Origin: Clostridia bacterium
GTDB lineage: Bacteria > Bacillota > Clostridia > Oscillospirales > CAG-272
Direction: 5' to 3'
Length of the DNA stretch: 49,052 bases
Assembly: GCA_017508665.1 (NCBI GenBank)
Contig: JAFVYL010000021.1
Coordinates: forward strand, 1 to 49,052
This document shows, in pieces, positions 41,248-49,052 of this stretch. Within the stretch, counting starts at the first letter, position 1, and each line of letters begins with the position of its first letter. The position numbers were made by a program, and so were the translations under genes. The notes beneath the pieces were generated by a model. That model had not been told where the DNA came from and ran no database searches. It was given only the letters and a program-made list of their open reading frames with translations.

Positions 41248-44184
41248 TTATCTCTTAACCTCTTCCATGATGAAGGACTCGAGTACATCTCCCTCACGGA
41301 TATCGTTAAACTTCTCAATGCCTACACCGCACTCGTAGCCCTCGTTGACCTCCTTAACGTCGTCCTTGAAACGGCGGAGAGAGGAGATCTTATCCTCAAA
41401 GATAACTACACCGTCACGAACGATACGGATAGAGGACTGACGTGTGATCTTACCGTCCTGGATGTAACATCCTGCGATAATACCGACACCGGGAACCTTA
41501 ATGGTCTGTCTGACCTCTGCGTGGCCCTGAAGAACTTCCTTGAACTCGGGAGCAAGCATACCCTTCATAGCAGCCTCAACCTCATCGATGATCTCATAGA
41601 TGATACGGTGAGTTCTGATATCAACGTTGTTTCTCTCTGCGGAGTCAAGCGCATTCTTATCGGGACGAACGTTGAAGCCTACTATAATTGCGCCGGAAGC
41701 TGCCGCGAGCATAACGTCGCTCTCGGTAATACCGCCGACTGCGGAATGGATAACGGATACCTTAACCTCATCGTTGGAGAGCTTGATAAGAGATGCCTTA
41801 ACAGCCTCGGCAGAGCCTGCAACGTCAGCCTTAACAATTATGTTAAGAGTCTGCACGCCCTCAGAGATTCTGGAGAAGAGCTCGTCAAGATTTACTCTCG
41901 AGTTAGCATTGAGTATCTCCTGTCTCTGCTTCTCACGTCTCTGGTCAGCAAGGTTTCTCGCCATTCTCTCGTCCTCAACCGCATTGAGCTCATCGCCTGC
42001 CTGAGGAACGTCGTCAAGACCAAGGATCTCAACGGGAACGGAAGGACCTGCAACCTTTACACTCTTGCCCTTATCGTCTATCATAGCTCTTACTCTACCT
42101 GTAGCAGTACCTACGATAACGTAGTCACCCTGATGGAGAGTACCGTTCTGAACAAGGACGGTAGCTACGGGACCGCGGCCGCGGTCAAGCTTGGATTCTA
42201 TTACTATACCCTTAGCGCGCTTCTGGGGATTTGCCTTAAGTTCCTTCATCTCTGCAACGAGAAGAACGCTCTCAAGAAGGTCCTCGATACCCATACCCGT
42301 GTGAGCGGAAACGGGAACAGTGATAACGTCACCGCCCCACGCCTCGGGCACGAGCTCATAGGTCGTAAGCTGGTTAAGGATGTTATCGGGATTAGCTGTG
42401 GGCTTATCCATTTTGTTGATTGCTACTACAATATCAATGCCTGCCGCCTTAGCATGGTTGATAGCCTCAACGGTCTGAGGCATTACGCCGTCGTCTGCCG
42501 CAACTACGAGGATCGCAATATCGGTAGACTTAGCACCTCTCATACGCATAGCGGTAAATGCCTCGTGTCCGGGGGTGTCAAGGAAAGTAATGTCCTTGCC
42601 CTGAGCCTTAACACGGTACGCACCTATTGCCTGAGTGATACCGCCGGCCTCGCCGCGTGTAACGTTGGTGTGTCTGATAGCGTCGAGAATAGAGGTCTTA
42701 CCGTGGTCAACGTGACCCATAACACATACAACGGGTGCTCTCTCGATGAGATCGTCATCGTTATCCTCGGCCTCAGTGAAGAGCTTCTCTTCGATGGTAA
42801 CTACTACCTCACGGGTAACCTTTGCGCCGAACTCGTCAGCGATGATCTCTGCGGTACCGTAGTCGATAACGTCGTTAAGTCCCTTCATCTCGCCCATCAT
42901 CATGAGCTTTTTGATAACCTCTGCAGAGGTCTTCTTAAGTCGGATAGCAAGCTCTGAAACTGTGATCTCGTCAGGAACGGTTATCTCAAGCTGCTTTGCT
43001 CTCGCGCGCTCCTGTTCCATACGCTTGATCTTTTCCTGAGCTGCTCTTTCCTTATCCTTAGCGGTCTTCTGATTCTGGCCCTTGTTGTCCTGTTTCTTAA
43101 GCTTGGTCTTGGAGCTCTTGTTATCTGTACCGTTAAGTATTGCGTAGTACTGATCGTGATAGCGGTCATCATACTTGGAAAGATCGACGTCGGATGTTCT
43201 TGTATCGATAATTCTCTTACCCTTATTCTCATCTACTGTATAACCGTCGAGATTTACACCACCCTTAACGTTGCTTCTGTCAATAGTGGGGGTAATAGTC
43301 TTGAACTGCTGCTTCTGAGCCTTCTTCTCTTCCTTCTTAGGCTGCTGAGCCTTCTGCTGTTGCTGTGCCTCGAGCTTCTGTTTTCTCTCAAGCTGAGCCT
43401 GCTGTGCCTGCTGAGCGGGACGAAGTCCGCTATCCTTCTTGGTAGCTTCAAGAGCTATGGGCGAGGGCTTCTGAGCAGGAGCGGTCTGAGGCTTCTGGAA
43501 GTTATCGCCGGGTCTTCTCTGTCCGCTTGCCTCGCGATTCATATTCTCGCGGCGTTTTGCAAAGGGATCATCAGAGGGACGTGCGCCGTATCTGTTGTTA
43601 TTCTGATAGCCTTGGTTCTCAGGCTTTCTGCCATTTTTGTCGAACTGAGGACGCTGTCCGTTCTTGTCAAACTGTGGTCTCTGCGCATCCTTGTCGAACT
43701 GAGGACGCTGTCCGTCGGGGCGTCTGTCGGCAGGTCTTGCCTCGGGACGCTTATCCTGAGGTCTTGCCTCGGGTTTCTTCTGCTCGGTCTTAGGAGCTAC
43801 GGGAGCTTCCTTTTTAACCTCAGACTTAGGAGCCGCGGGAACTTCCTTCTTAGCCTCAGCCTTGGGAGCTGCAGGAGCTTCCTTCTTAACCTCAGCCTTA
43901 GGAGCTGCGGGTGCTTCCTTCTTAGGTTCATCCGCTACCTGCGCCTTAGGCTCTGTTTTAGTATTGCCGGCAATTCTTATAGTAACTTTTCCGGAGGTGT
44001 ATGCCTCAAGGTCGGATATCTGATGGCTAAGGGTCACGTGCTGCATAAAGACAGCAAATTCCTCGTCGGATACAGTACCGCCCGTGGTCTTATCAATATT
44101 TGCGCCCTTGAATTCCTCAATTACATCCTTGGACTTCATCGCGAAATCCTTGGACAAATCGGAAATCTTAATTCCTTTTGCCAT
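41248..44184 (-). CDS. infB: Translation initiation factor IF-2
   Basis: 978 aa. I chose ATG 44184 ([11 protein letters not shown]), since the ATG at 44196 is buried in a hairpin with no spaced RBS. An N-terminal IF2_N-like segment is followed by a low-complexity region with [11 protein letters not shown]-type repeats (four copies) and RPQFDK repeats (three copies), then a second IF2_N ([20 protein letters not shown]). The G domain has [19 protein letters not shown] and NKMD, and the C-terminal domains bind fMet-tRNA. The extended N-terminus makes it longer than many IF-2s. Last gene of the operon; no rbfA follows. Confidence 0.97.
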   Translation of the reverse strand: MAKGIKISDLSKDFAMKSKDVIEEFKGANIDKTTGGTVSDEEFAVFMQHVTLSHQISDLEAYTSGKVTIRIAGNTKTEPKAQVADEPKKEAPAAPKAEVKKEAPAAPKAEAKKEVPAAPKSEVKKEAPVAPKTEQKKPEARPQDKRPEARPADRRPDGQRPQFDKDAQRPQFDKNGQRPQFDKNGRKPENQGYQNNNRYGARPSDDPFAKRRENMNREASGQRRPGDNFQKPQTAPAQKPSPIALEATKKDSGLRPAQQAQQAQLERKQKLEAQQQQKAQQPKKEEKKAQKQQFKTITPTIDRSNVKGGVNLDGYTVDENKGKRIIDTRTSDVDLSKYDDRYHDQYYAILNGTDNKSSKTKLKKQDNKGQNQKTAKDKERAAQEKIKRMEQERARAKQLEITVPDEITVSELAIRLKKTSAEVIKKLMMMGEMKGLNDVIDYGTAEIIADEFGAKVTREVVVTIEEKLFTEAEDNDDDLIERAPVVCVMGHVDHGKTSILDAIRHTNVTRGEAGGITQAIGAYRVKAQGKDITFLDTPGHEAFTAMRMRGAKSTDIAILVVAADDGVMPQTVEAINHAKAAGIDIVVAINKMDKPTANPDNILNQLTTYELVPEAWGGDVITVPVSAHTGMGIEDLLESVLLVAEMKELKANPQKRAKGIVIESKLDRGRGPVATVLVQNGTLHQGDYVIVGTATGRVRAMIDDKGKSVKVAGPSVPVEILGLDDVPQAGDELNAVEDERMARNLADQRREKQRQEILNANSRVNLDELFSRISEGVQTLNIIVKADVAGSAEAVKASLIKLSNDEVKVSVIHSAVGGITESDVMLAAASGAIIVGFNVRPDKNALDSAERNNVDIRTHRIIYEIIDEVEAAMKGMLAPEFKEVLQGHAEVRQTIKVPGVGIIAGCYIQDGKITRQSSIRIVRDGVVIFEDKISSLRRFKDDVKEVNEGYECGVGIEKFNDIREGDVLESFIMEEVKR

Positions 44185-44194
44185 ATCTTTCACC

Positions 44195-44212
44195 ATTCAC
44201 CTTGCGGTGAAT
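44195..44212 (-). other. Hairpin with GCAA tetraloop just upstream of infB start
   Basis: On the minus strand ATTCACC-GCAA-GGTGAAT forms a 7-bp stem closed by a GNRA loop, ending 10 bases before the ATG at 44184. It covers the alternative ATG at 44196 and could affect infB initiation. Confidence 0.5.
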
Positions 44213-44280
44213 TCCCTTTCGTTTAATTTTAACGGGAATTTTCGGTATTAACAGCGATTATGCAAATTATACATTACATA

Positions 44281-44613
44281 TTATGCATTTTCGCCGTCTA
44301 AATGCTTTGCAATAACGTTTGAAAAATTCTCGTCTGTTATTCCGACAGCTGCGGGAGAATACGTCTTTCCGAGCAGTCTTCCGAGCTCATCGGCATCTAC
44401 GGCCACTTCATAGACGCGCGTTTTATAAAACTCGCATTTGAAGCCAATCTTCTTTTTCGTGCCCTCGGAGGCAGTGCCCGATAGGAGCACAAGCTTCACT
44501 CTTCCCTTTTGAAGATAAGTGATAACCTGCTCCGTACCTATTACAACCTTGCCTGCTTTCATCGCAAGGCCGAGCATTCCGAGTGCGCGTTTAGTACCGT
44601 TATTTTCAGCCAT
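44281..44613 (-). CDS. ylxQ: L7Ae-family ribosomal protein YlxQ
   Basis: 110 aa from ATG 44613; a longer in-frame start lies inside ylxR and is unlikely. LGLAMKAGKVVIGTEQVITY, then KLVLLSGTASEGTKKKIGFK, is the L7Ae/L30e RNA-binding pattern with the conserved Lys-rich face. The family binds kink-turn-like RNA; in Bacillus YlxQ is a non-essential ribosome-associated protein. It overlaps ylxR by 8 bp, in the usual nusA-ylxR-ylxQ-infB order. Confidence 0.88.
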   Translation of the reverse strand: MAENNGTKRALGMLGLAMKAGKVVIGTEQVITYLQKGRVKLVLLSGTASEGTKKKIGFKCEFYKTRVYEVAVDADELGRLLGKTYSPAAVGITDENFSNVIAKHLDGENA

Positions 44614-44887
44614 GGCTAATTTCTTCTTCCATTCTGTCGTATACTTCGGTGGGAATAGTACATTCAAGAGAAGTATCAAGTCTCTTAGACTTACGCGCCT
44701 TTTTCAAGCACTCCGCAGCCTTGCAAATGTATGCACCGCGTCCCGATTTCTTACCGGTCAGATCAAGCACTACCTCTCCATCGGGAGTCCTGAGGACTCT
44801 GACAAGCTCGGATTTCGGAAAATGCTCGCCGCATCCAACACAGCGTCTTACCGGTATTTTTTTAGTAGAAGTGTTATTCTGTGCCAT
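44606..44887 (-). CDS. ylxR: YlxR/RnpM family RNA-binding protein (DUF448)
   Basis: 93 aa, ATG 44887 overlapping the nusA stop (TAATG). The diagnostic PVRRCVGCGEHFPKSELVRV and GRGAYICKAAECLKKARKSK motifs are intact. Members (YlxR, called RnpM in Bacillus) bind RNase P RNA and modulate its activity. It sits between nusA and ylxQ as in most Firmicutes. Confidence 0.92.
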   Translation of the reverse strand: MAQNNTSTKKIPVRRCVGCGEHFPKSELVRVLRTPDGEVVLDLTGKKSGRGAYICKAAECLKKARKSKRLDTSLECTIPTEVYDRMEEEISHG

Positions 44888-45918
44888 TATGCCTTAATGT
44901 CTATCTTACAGCCTGTAAGCTTTGCAACAAGCTTTGCGTTCTGACCTTCCTTACCGATAGCCAAGGAGAGCTGATCGGGAGAAACAAGAACTCTTGCGGA
45001 ACGCTCCGCATCCATAACTACGGATATTACCTTTGCGGGAGAAAGTGCCTCAGCAACAAACTCCTCAATGGACTCGCTGTATCTGATGATATCTACCTTC
45101 TCACCGCTAAGCTCGGAGAGAATAGCATTTATTCTCATTCCGTTCTTACCGATACAAGAGCCGATAGCATCAACGTTCTCGTCTCTGGACTGAACTGCAA
45201 TCTTTGTTCTTGAGCCTGCCTCACGGGATACACCCTTGATAACGATAGTACCGTCCTGGATCTCGGGTATCTCCAGCTCAAAGAGTCTCTTTACGAAATT
45301 GGGATGGATTCTGGAAAGATTTACGATAGGACCTCTGGTCTCTCCTGAATTTACCTCGGATACGAACACCTTGATTCTATCACCTACGTCGTGAACCTCG
45401 CCGGGAATCTGCTCCGACTTAATAAGTGTAGCATAGCCTGTGCCCGTGTCAAGAATAAGGTTGCCTGTGATCATATCCACCTTATCTACTACAGCGGTAA
45501 TGATCTCTTCCTTCTTCTCCTCATAAGCACGTGTCTGCTTCTCACGCTCTGCGGTACGGATAGCCTGAATGATCATCTGCTTTCCGGTCTGCGCTGAGAA
45601 ACGGCGGAACGTCTTGGTCTTAAGCTCTGTCTCAACGTAACCGCCAAGCTTGTTTCTGCGGCTGAGGGACTTAGCCTCGGAGAGAGAGATCTCACACTTG
45701 GGATCTACAACCTCACCGTCCGGAACAACAAGTCTTCTGTGATATACCTTCATATCACACTTAACGGGGTCGAGATTAACTCTGATAAGAGCAGTTGCTC
45801 CTACCTCTTTTCTGCACGCATTTGCGAGCGCTTCCTCGATCTTTGCGAGCATATACTCCTTGGAGATGCCGCTTTCTTTTTCGAGAAGGTCAAGGGACGT
45901 GAATAATTCTGCGTTCAT
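44887..45918 (-). CDS. nusA: Transcription termination/antitermination factor NusA
   Basis: 343 aa, ATG 45918 with AAAAAGGAAAAA. The N-terminal RNAP-binding domain is followed by S1 (about 135-200), then two KH domains (NVDAIGSCIGKNGMRINAIL, and QLSLAIGKEGQNAKLVAKLT). The length fits the short Firmicute form without the C-terminal acidic repeats of enterobacteria. Second gene of the operon after rimP. Confidence 0.95.
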   Translation of the reverse strand: MNAELFTSLDLLEKESGISKEYMLAKIEEALANACRKEVGATALIRVNLDPVKCDMKVYHRRLVVPDGEVVDPKCEISLSEAKSLSRRNKLGGYVETELKTKTFRRFSAQTGKQMIIQAIRTAEREKQTRAYEEKKEEIITAVVDKVDMITGNLILDTGTGYATLIKSEQIPGEVHDVGDRIKVFVSEVNSGETRGPIVNLSRIHPNFVKRLFELEIPEIQDGTIVIKGVSREAGSRTKIAVQSRDENVDAIGSCIGKNGMRINAILSELSGEKVDIIRYSESIEEFVAEALSPAKVISVVMDAERSARVLVSPDQLSLAIGKEGQNAKLVAKLTGCKIDIKA

Positions 45919-46013
45919 TTTTTCCTTTTTACCCGTAGCAAAAAGCTACGCCCTTTCTATATTTATAATAATAAATCAAAGTAATAGGTTTCCGCACACG
46001 GCGGATTTTATAT

Positions 46014-46475
46014 TTATACCTCTGTGTAGAGGGTATTAAGCCTGGATATCTCATCGCGGCCAAGAGATACACTCTCTTCACCGGCGGTGATCGTAACGGT
46101 AGAATTCTCATAGGCGGTGAGTGTGCCGACAACAGACTTTCTTCCGTCCTTAGCGGCAAAAAGCTTTGCTTCAACCTGCCAGCCTATGCAGTGAAGAATA
46201 TGCTCGTCGGTTCTGAGATCTCTCTCAGCTCCGGGGCTTGATACGTCGAGATAATAGAAGCCCTCGATGGGATCGCACTCGTCGATGATGGGATCGATGG
46301 CTCTGTGGACCTTCTCGCAGTCGTTGATGTTGATGCCCTCATCGTTATCAATGGTGATCTCAAGATGGTAGTCAGCGCCAACCTTGGAATAGGTAACGTC
46401 CCAGAGTCTGTAACCGAGCTCGGTCACCGTGGGAAGTATAGCCTCTCTTACTGTTTCTCTAACGTTTTTCTTCAT
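46014..46475 (-). CDS. rimP: Ribosome maturation factor RimP
   Basis: 153 aa, ATG 46475 with AAAGGAAG. LGYRLWDVTYSKVGADYHLE, NINDCEKVHRAIDPIID and GFYYLDVSSPGAERDL are the RimP motifs (the last is the highly conserved VSSPG.(D/E)R). Needed for 30S maturation. First gene of the operon, behind a consensus promoter and a structured leader. Confidence 0.95.
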   Translation of the reverse strand: MKKNVRETVREAILPTVTELGYRLWDVTYSKVGADYHLEITIDNDEGININDCEKVHRAIDPIIDECDPIEGFYYLDVSSPGAERDLRTDEHILHCIGWQVEAKLFAAKDGRKSVVGTLTAYENSTVTITAGEESVSLGRDEISRLNTLYTEV

Positions 46476-46538
46476 TTTTTCTTCTTCCTTTTTATATCTT
46501 TACAGTCTTGATACAGTACTGTGTTTTACAACAACAGA

Positions 46539-46558
46539 GAGTGACCTTTCGGTCACTC
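46539..46558 (-). other. GAAA-capped hairpin in the rimP leader
   Basis: On the minus strand GAGTGACC-GAAA-GGTCACTC, a perfect 8-bp stem with a GNRA loop, lies about 20-40 bases after the predicted transcription start. No U-run follows, so it is not a terminator. The palindrome ACAGTACTGT (46513-46522) lies next in the leader. Confidence 0.6.
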
Positions 46559-46585
46559 CCCATCTCTTTCATATTTTCTACGCAC

Positions 46586-46614
46586 ATTATATCATAATTT
46601 ATGGGGAAAATCAA
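46586..46614 (-). promoter_or_regulatory. Sigma-A promoter of the rimP-nusA-infB operon
   Basis: Minus strand TTGATT (46609-46614), 17-bp spacer, TATAAT (46586-46591). It leaves a leader of about 105 nt before rimP. Confidence 0.85.
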
Positions 46615-46657
46615 TAGTTATCCAAAATTTTCTCAAAATTATTTTAAAAAATACGTA

Positions 46658-46885
46658 TTAATCCTCAATTTCTCTGTCATTCGGAGCATCGCCGAGAGGG
46701 AACTTGCGATCCCTCAGGCGGTACATTCCGGTTTCCTTTGAAATTCTTATCATAAGCTTTTCAAGGCGGCGAACTACGTCCTCACGCTGTTCCTCAAGCC
46801 TATCAGCTTTTTCCTTGCGTTGCTTATCCGTCAATTCGGACACGAGCTTGTCGTCAAGTTTATTTTTCTTTTCGAATAATCCCAT
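46658..46885 (-). CDS. Small charged coiled-coil protein, 75 aa
   Basis: ATG 46885 with GGAAGGAGATAGTT, 18 bp after the large coiled-coil protein gene, so the two are co-transcribed. The sequence is highly charged and helical (SELTDKQRKEKADRLEEQRE, then RRLEKLMIRIS) with no membrane segment; no family recognised. It might bind the cytoplasmic part of its neighbour. Confidence 0.68.
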   Translation of the reverse strand: MGLFEKKNKLDDKLVSELTDKQRKEKADRLEEQREDVVRRLEKLMIRISKETGMYRLRDRKFPLGDAPNDREIED

Positions 46886-46903
46886 AACTATCTCCTTCCG
46901 AAA

Positions 46904-49052
46904 TTAAAACGGCCAATTAGTCAAAATGCTGTCTATATATTTGTGGAGGCTCTCAGGTGTTACCGTCTTGAGTGTCTCGAGGATCTGAGGACCTATCAAG
47001 ATCACTACGAATGCAAATACACCGATGAGTGCGAGGAAGGTATACGCCATAAACATAGCTCTTGCACGGCGCTCACGCTTCTTAGCTCTCTTTATAGCCT
47101 TATCGGTCAGACGGAGTATCCATCTCTTTGCCGTACGGATATCCCTCTTCGCTGCTTTTCTCTCGCGAATATATCTTCTCTTCGCTCTGCCGATGGGCTT
47201 TTCCTTCCTTAATATATATTTAATCTTTGCAACTTCGCCCTTAAGCTCCACAAACTCATCCATCTTATCGAAGATTCTCATCTTCTCGTTACGGGTTACG
47301 CGGTGCTTACTGAGCATTTTGTAGAACTTGTTGTACTTCGCATGCGCGCGCTTGCGAGCCTTAAGAACAACCTTAGTTCTACGCTTGATATTTTCCAGAT
47401 CGCCCTTAGCGCCTTCATCCGATCCGGTGTAAAGCTCAATGAGCTGAACGTTGATATCATCACGGATGTCGAGCAGACGCATAACCTCATCACGCATAGC
47501 TATAAGATCGGTACGGTCTGCGCTTGCGGGAAGCTCAACGCGGTCGAAGTCGGTAGCTACTACAGAGTAGTAACGCTCGTTATCAAGCTTTTCATACTTA
47601 AGAGCTGCGGCAATTCTCGCCTTCATGCCCTTGAGCTTTCTCTTGTTATCACGAAGCCAACGCTTTTCCTTAGTATTTCTGTACTCGCCGGAGAATTCCT
47701 GCTGTACTCTTACTACCTCGAGCTCGAGATCCGCATACTGTGCCTCGAGTCTTGCGTTGATCATCTTGTTGTCGGTATCACACTGAGCACGGGAGAGCTT
47801 GGAGAGATCCTTCTTGTTGAATCCGGAAAGACGCTCTCTTCTGGGAGCTCTTCTTCTGCTTTCGGAAAGCTTAACGCCCTCGGTGAAGGGGTGAACCTCG
47901 GGAAGTCCGTAGTTGTTGAACTCTCCGTCCCACTCGGGATCATAGGTTGCGCCGTACTCAAGCATAAACTTGCCGTACTTCTCCGCCTTTTCAAGGAGCT
48001 TCTTGTTTCTCTTGAGATCCTTGTCGTAATCATCAGCAAACTGAAGCATCTCATCCTGGCTAAGATTCTCGTTGAGAAGCTCTATAGCTTCCTGATCCTT
48101 GCGGTTCTGAGCACTTCTTCTGAGATCCTCAGCGCTGAAGAGACTGTCAGTCTTGCCGTCGATTACATCCTCGAGCTTAGCAGAAGACTCCTCGTAGAGC
48201 TCGTGCATATCAAGCTCGGCAGCAATAAACTCGGGATCAGCGTATACAGTCTCCTGTATCTTACCGTCATCGGATACAGCAAGGCGAGCGCCCTCAGCCT
48301 TAGCTCTTGCGATAGCATTTAACCGCTTCTGATCCTCGTTAGCCTGATCAATGAAGGAGGTGAAGTCTGCCTTCTGCTCCATCTTAGCGATCTGCTCGCC
48401 GGTAGTCTTATCAAAGAAGTTTACGATTCTGGCCTCTTCCTTAGCCTCGCTTGCAGTCTTTCTTGTGATTATAGCAGACTTTGCCTCAGCCTTAGCCTTA
48501 GCCTCAATCTCAGCTATGTCCTTCTTATCCTTCTCATATGCTTCTCTGTCGAAGGTCTCGGTGAAGTCTGCATAGGTTGCCACGGGAACAACAGCACTTG
48601 CAGCAGCAATTCTCGTTGCACGCTGGGTCTGATAAGCCGCATCCTTACGCGCCTGCTGTTCCTTCTTATCCGCCTTTGCATCGGAAAGGAGCGATTCCTT
48701 TCTCTCCATCTTCTCGATGTGCTCGGCAGTCTTCTTGTCGTAATTAGCTTCGGTCTTTGCAGCCTTCTTAGCGTTCGCCTCAGCCTTTTCGTTAGCCTTT
48801 GCAGCTCTTACCTCTGCATTAGCCTGTGCTACAGCATCCGCCTCAGCCTTCTTGTCTGCATCGTATGCAGCCTGGTCGAAGGTCTCGGTGAAGTCGTCGT
48901 AGACTGCCATAGGAGGTACGAAGCTTGCCGCCGCAATTCTTGCTTCTCTCTCTGCAGCTTTTTCTGCCTCTTTACGCGCCTTTCTCTCATCGAGATCACG
49001 GTAACCGTGAGCAAATATCTCTTTTTCTCTTTCGACAGCTTCCTGATATTTA
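46904..49052 (-). CDS. Large coiled-coil protein with C-terminal membrane helix, 5' end outside window
   Basis: 716 codons are visible and the frame stays open to the window edge, so the ATG at 48910 is internal and not the start. The N-terminal part is built from repeats: ARIAAASFVPPMAVYDDFTE and ATRIAAASAVVPVATYADFT, each continuing into TFD-x-x-AYxxDKK, then long Ala/Lys/Glu-rich helices with EHIEKMERK or EQIAKMEQK. The rest is charged helix with many Arg/Lys, ending in a single membrane helix (MFMAYTFLALIGVFAFVVIL) and a short extracytoplasmic tail. I recognise no family; a membrane-tethered scaffold is a reasonable guess. Confidence 0.75.
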   Translation of the reverse strand, partial: KYQEAVEREKEIFAHGYRDLDERKARKEAEKAAEREARIAAASFVPPMAVYDDFTETFDQAAYDADKKAEADAVAQANAEVRAAKANEKAEANAKKAAKTEANYDKKTAEHIEKMERKESLLSDAKADKKEQQARKDAAYQTQRATRIAAASAVVPVATYADFTETFDREAYEKDKKDIAEIEAKAKAEAKSAIITRKTASEAKEEARIVNFFDKTTGEQIAKMEQKADFTSFIDQANEDQKRLNAIARAKAEGARLAVSDDGKIQETVYADPEFIAAELDMHELYEESSAKLEDVIDGKTDSLFSAEDLRRSAQNRKDQEAIELLNENLSQDEMLQFADDYDKDLKRNKKLLEKAEKYGKFMLEYGATYDPEWDGEFNNYGLPEVHPFTEGVKLSESRRRAPRRERLSGFNKKDLSKLSRAQCDTDNKMINARLEAQYADLELEVVRVQQEFSGEYRNTKEKRWLRDNKRKLKGMKARIAAALKYEKLDNERYYSVVATDFDRVELPASADRTDLIAMRDEVMRLLDIRDDINVQLIELYTGSDEGAKGDLENIKRRTKVVLKARKRAHAKYNKFYKMLSKHRVTRNEKMRIFDKMDEFVELKGEVAKIKYILRKEKPIGRAKRRYIRERKAAKRDIRTAKRWILRLTDKAIKRAKKRERRARAMFMAYTFLALIGVFAFVVILIGPQILETLKTVTPESLHKYIDSILTNWPF

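Noticed and set aside
41218-42957. Long plus-strand open frame opposite infB (579 codons)
   Set aside because: It is the antisense shadow of IF-2, whose domains are unmistakable on the minus strand; no RBS and no family similarity.
48829-49014. Start of the large coiled-coil gene at the ATG at 48910
   Set aside because: The same frame is open upstream to the window edge and encodes a further copy of the internal repeat (EAxRIAAAS before the DFTETFD unit), so the real start lies outside.

Overview
The window is a gene-dense piece of a chromosome from a low-to-moderate GC Firmicute, most likely an uncultured gut Clostridia lineage. Three things point there: the rimP-nusA-ylxR-ylxQ-infB operon order, the families present (ThiT with a TPP riboswitch, AzlCD, DUF368/PopT, YjjG-type HAD, the Met-gamma-lyase family, DUF6062, BspA-like LRR proteins), and strong AGGAGG-type ribosome binding sites with 17-bp-spacer sigma-A promoters. 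TAA, TGA and TAG are all used as stops. I found no phage, no transposase and no tRNA or rRNA gene.

Layout. 1-2077: a LuxR-type membrane regulator with an in-frame TAG, facing a promoter with helically phased operator repeats that drives a small gene and a secreted protein (cut by the window edge). 2157-13667: a minus-strand run of envelope and carbohydrate genes: DUF4830-like protein, PopT transporter, GH78-like and GH43-like enzymes, membrane proteins, an LRR protein, a nicotinamidase-like hydrolase, an alpha/beta hydrolase, a VanZ-domain protein, a serine hydrolase and a lipoprotein. 13700-15530: a small cassette-like island of three short genes with shared flanks and two nearly identical modular palindromic repeats, ending exactly at the stop codon of rlmD. 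15497-18563: rlmD, an AraC regulator and a polysaccharide deacetylase. 18744-22222 (plus strand): HAD phosphatase, Met-gamma-lyase-like enzyme, thiamine pyrophosphokinase, then a TPP riboswitch and thiT. 22282-34648 (minus): a large lipoprotein with about 14 CxxC repeats plus LRRs, an exonuclease, azlCD, an ABC exporter, recX, recA, galK, miaA and a lipase-like hydrolase. 35112-39305: rbsK, an SMC/YhaN-like ATPase and a DUF6062 protein. 39443-40907 (plus): an 8-oxoguanine glycosylase and a lipoprotein paralogous to the one at 13176. 41248-46475: infB-ylxQ-ylxR-nusA-rimP, read from the minus strand. 46658-49052: a small protein and a large coiled-coil membrane protein running off the window.

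The most unusual content is two families of modular repeats made of conserved words around variable hairpins. One (13700-15530) flanks small gene cassettes. The other starts immediately after the stop codons of rbsK, the YhaN-like ATPase and infB. Both look like undescribed elements that sit at gene 3' ends; whether they are mobile, recombination sites or 3'-UTR RNA structures cannot be settled from one window.
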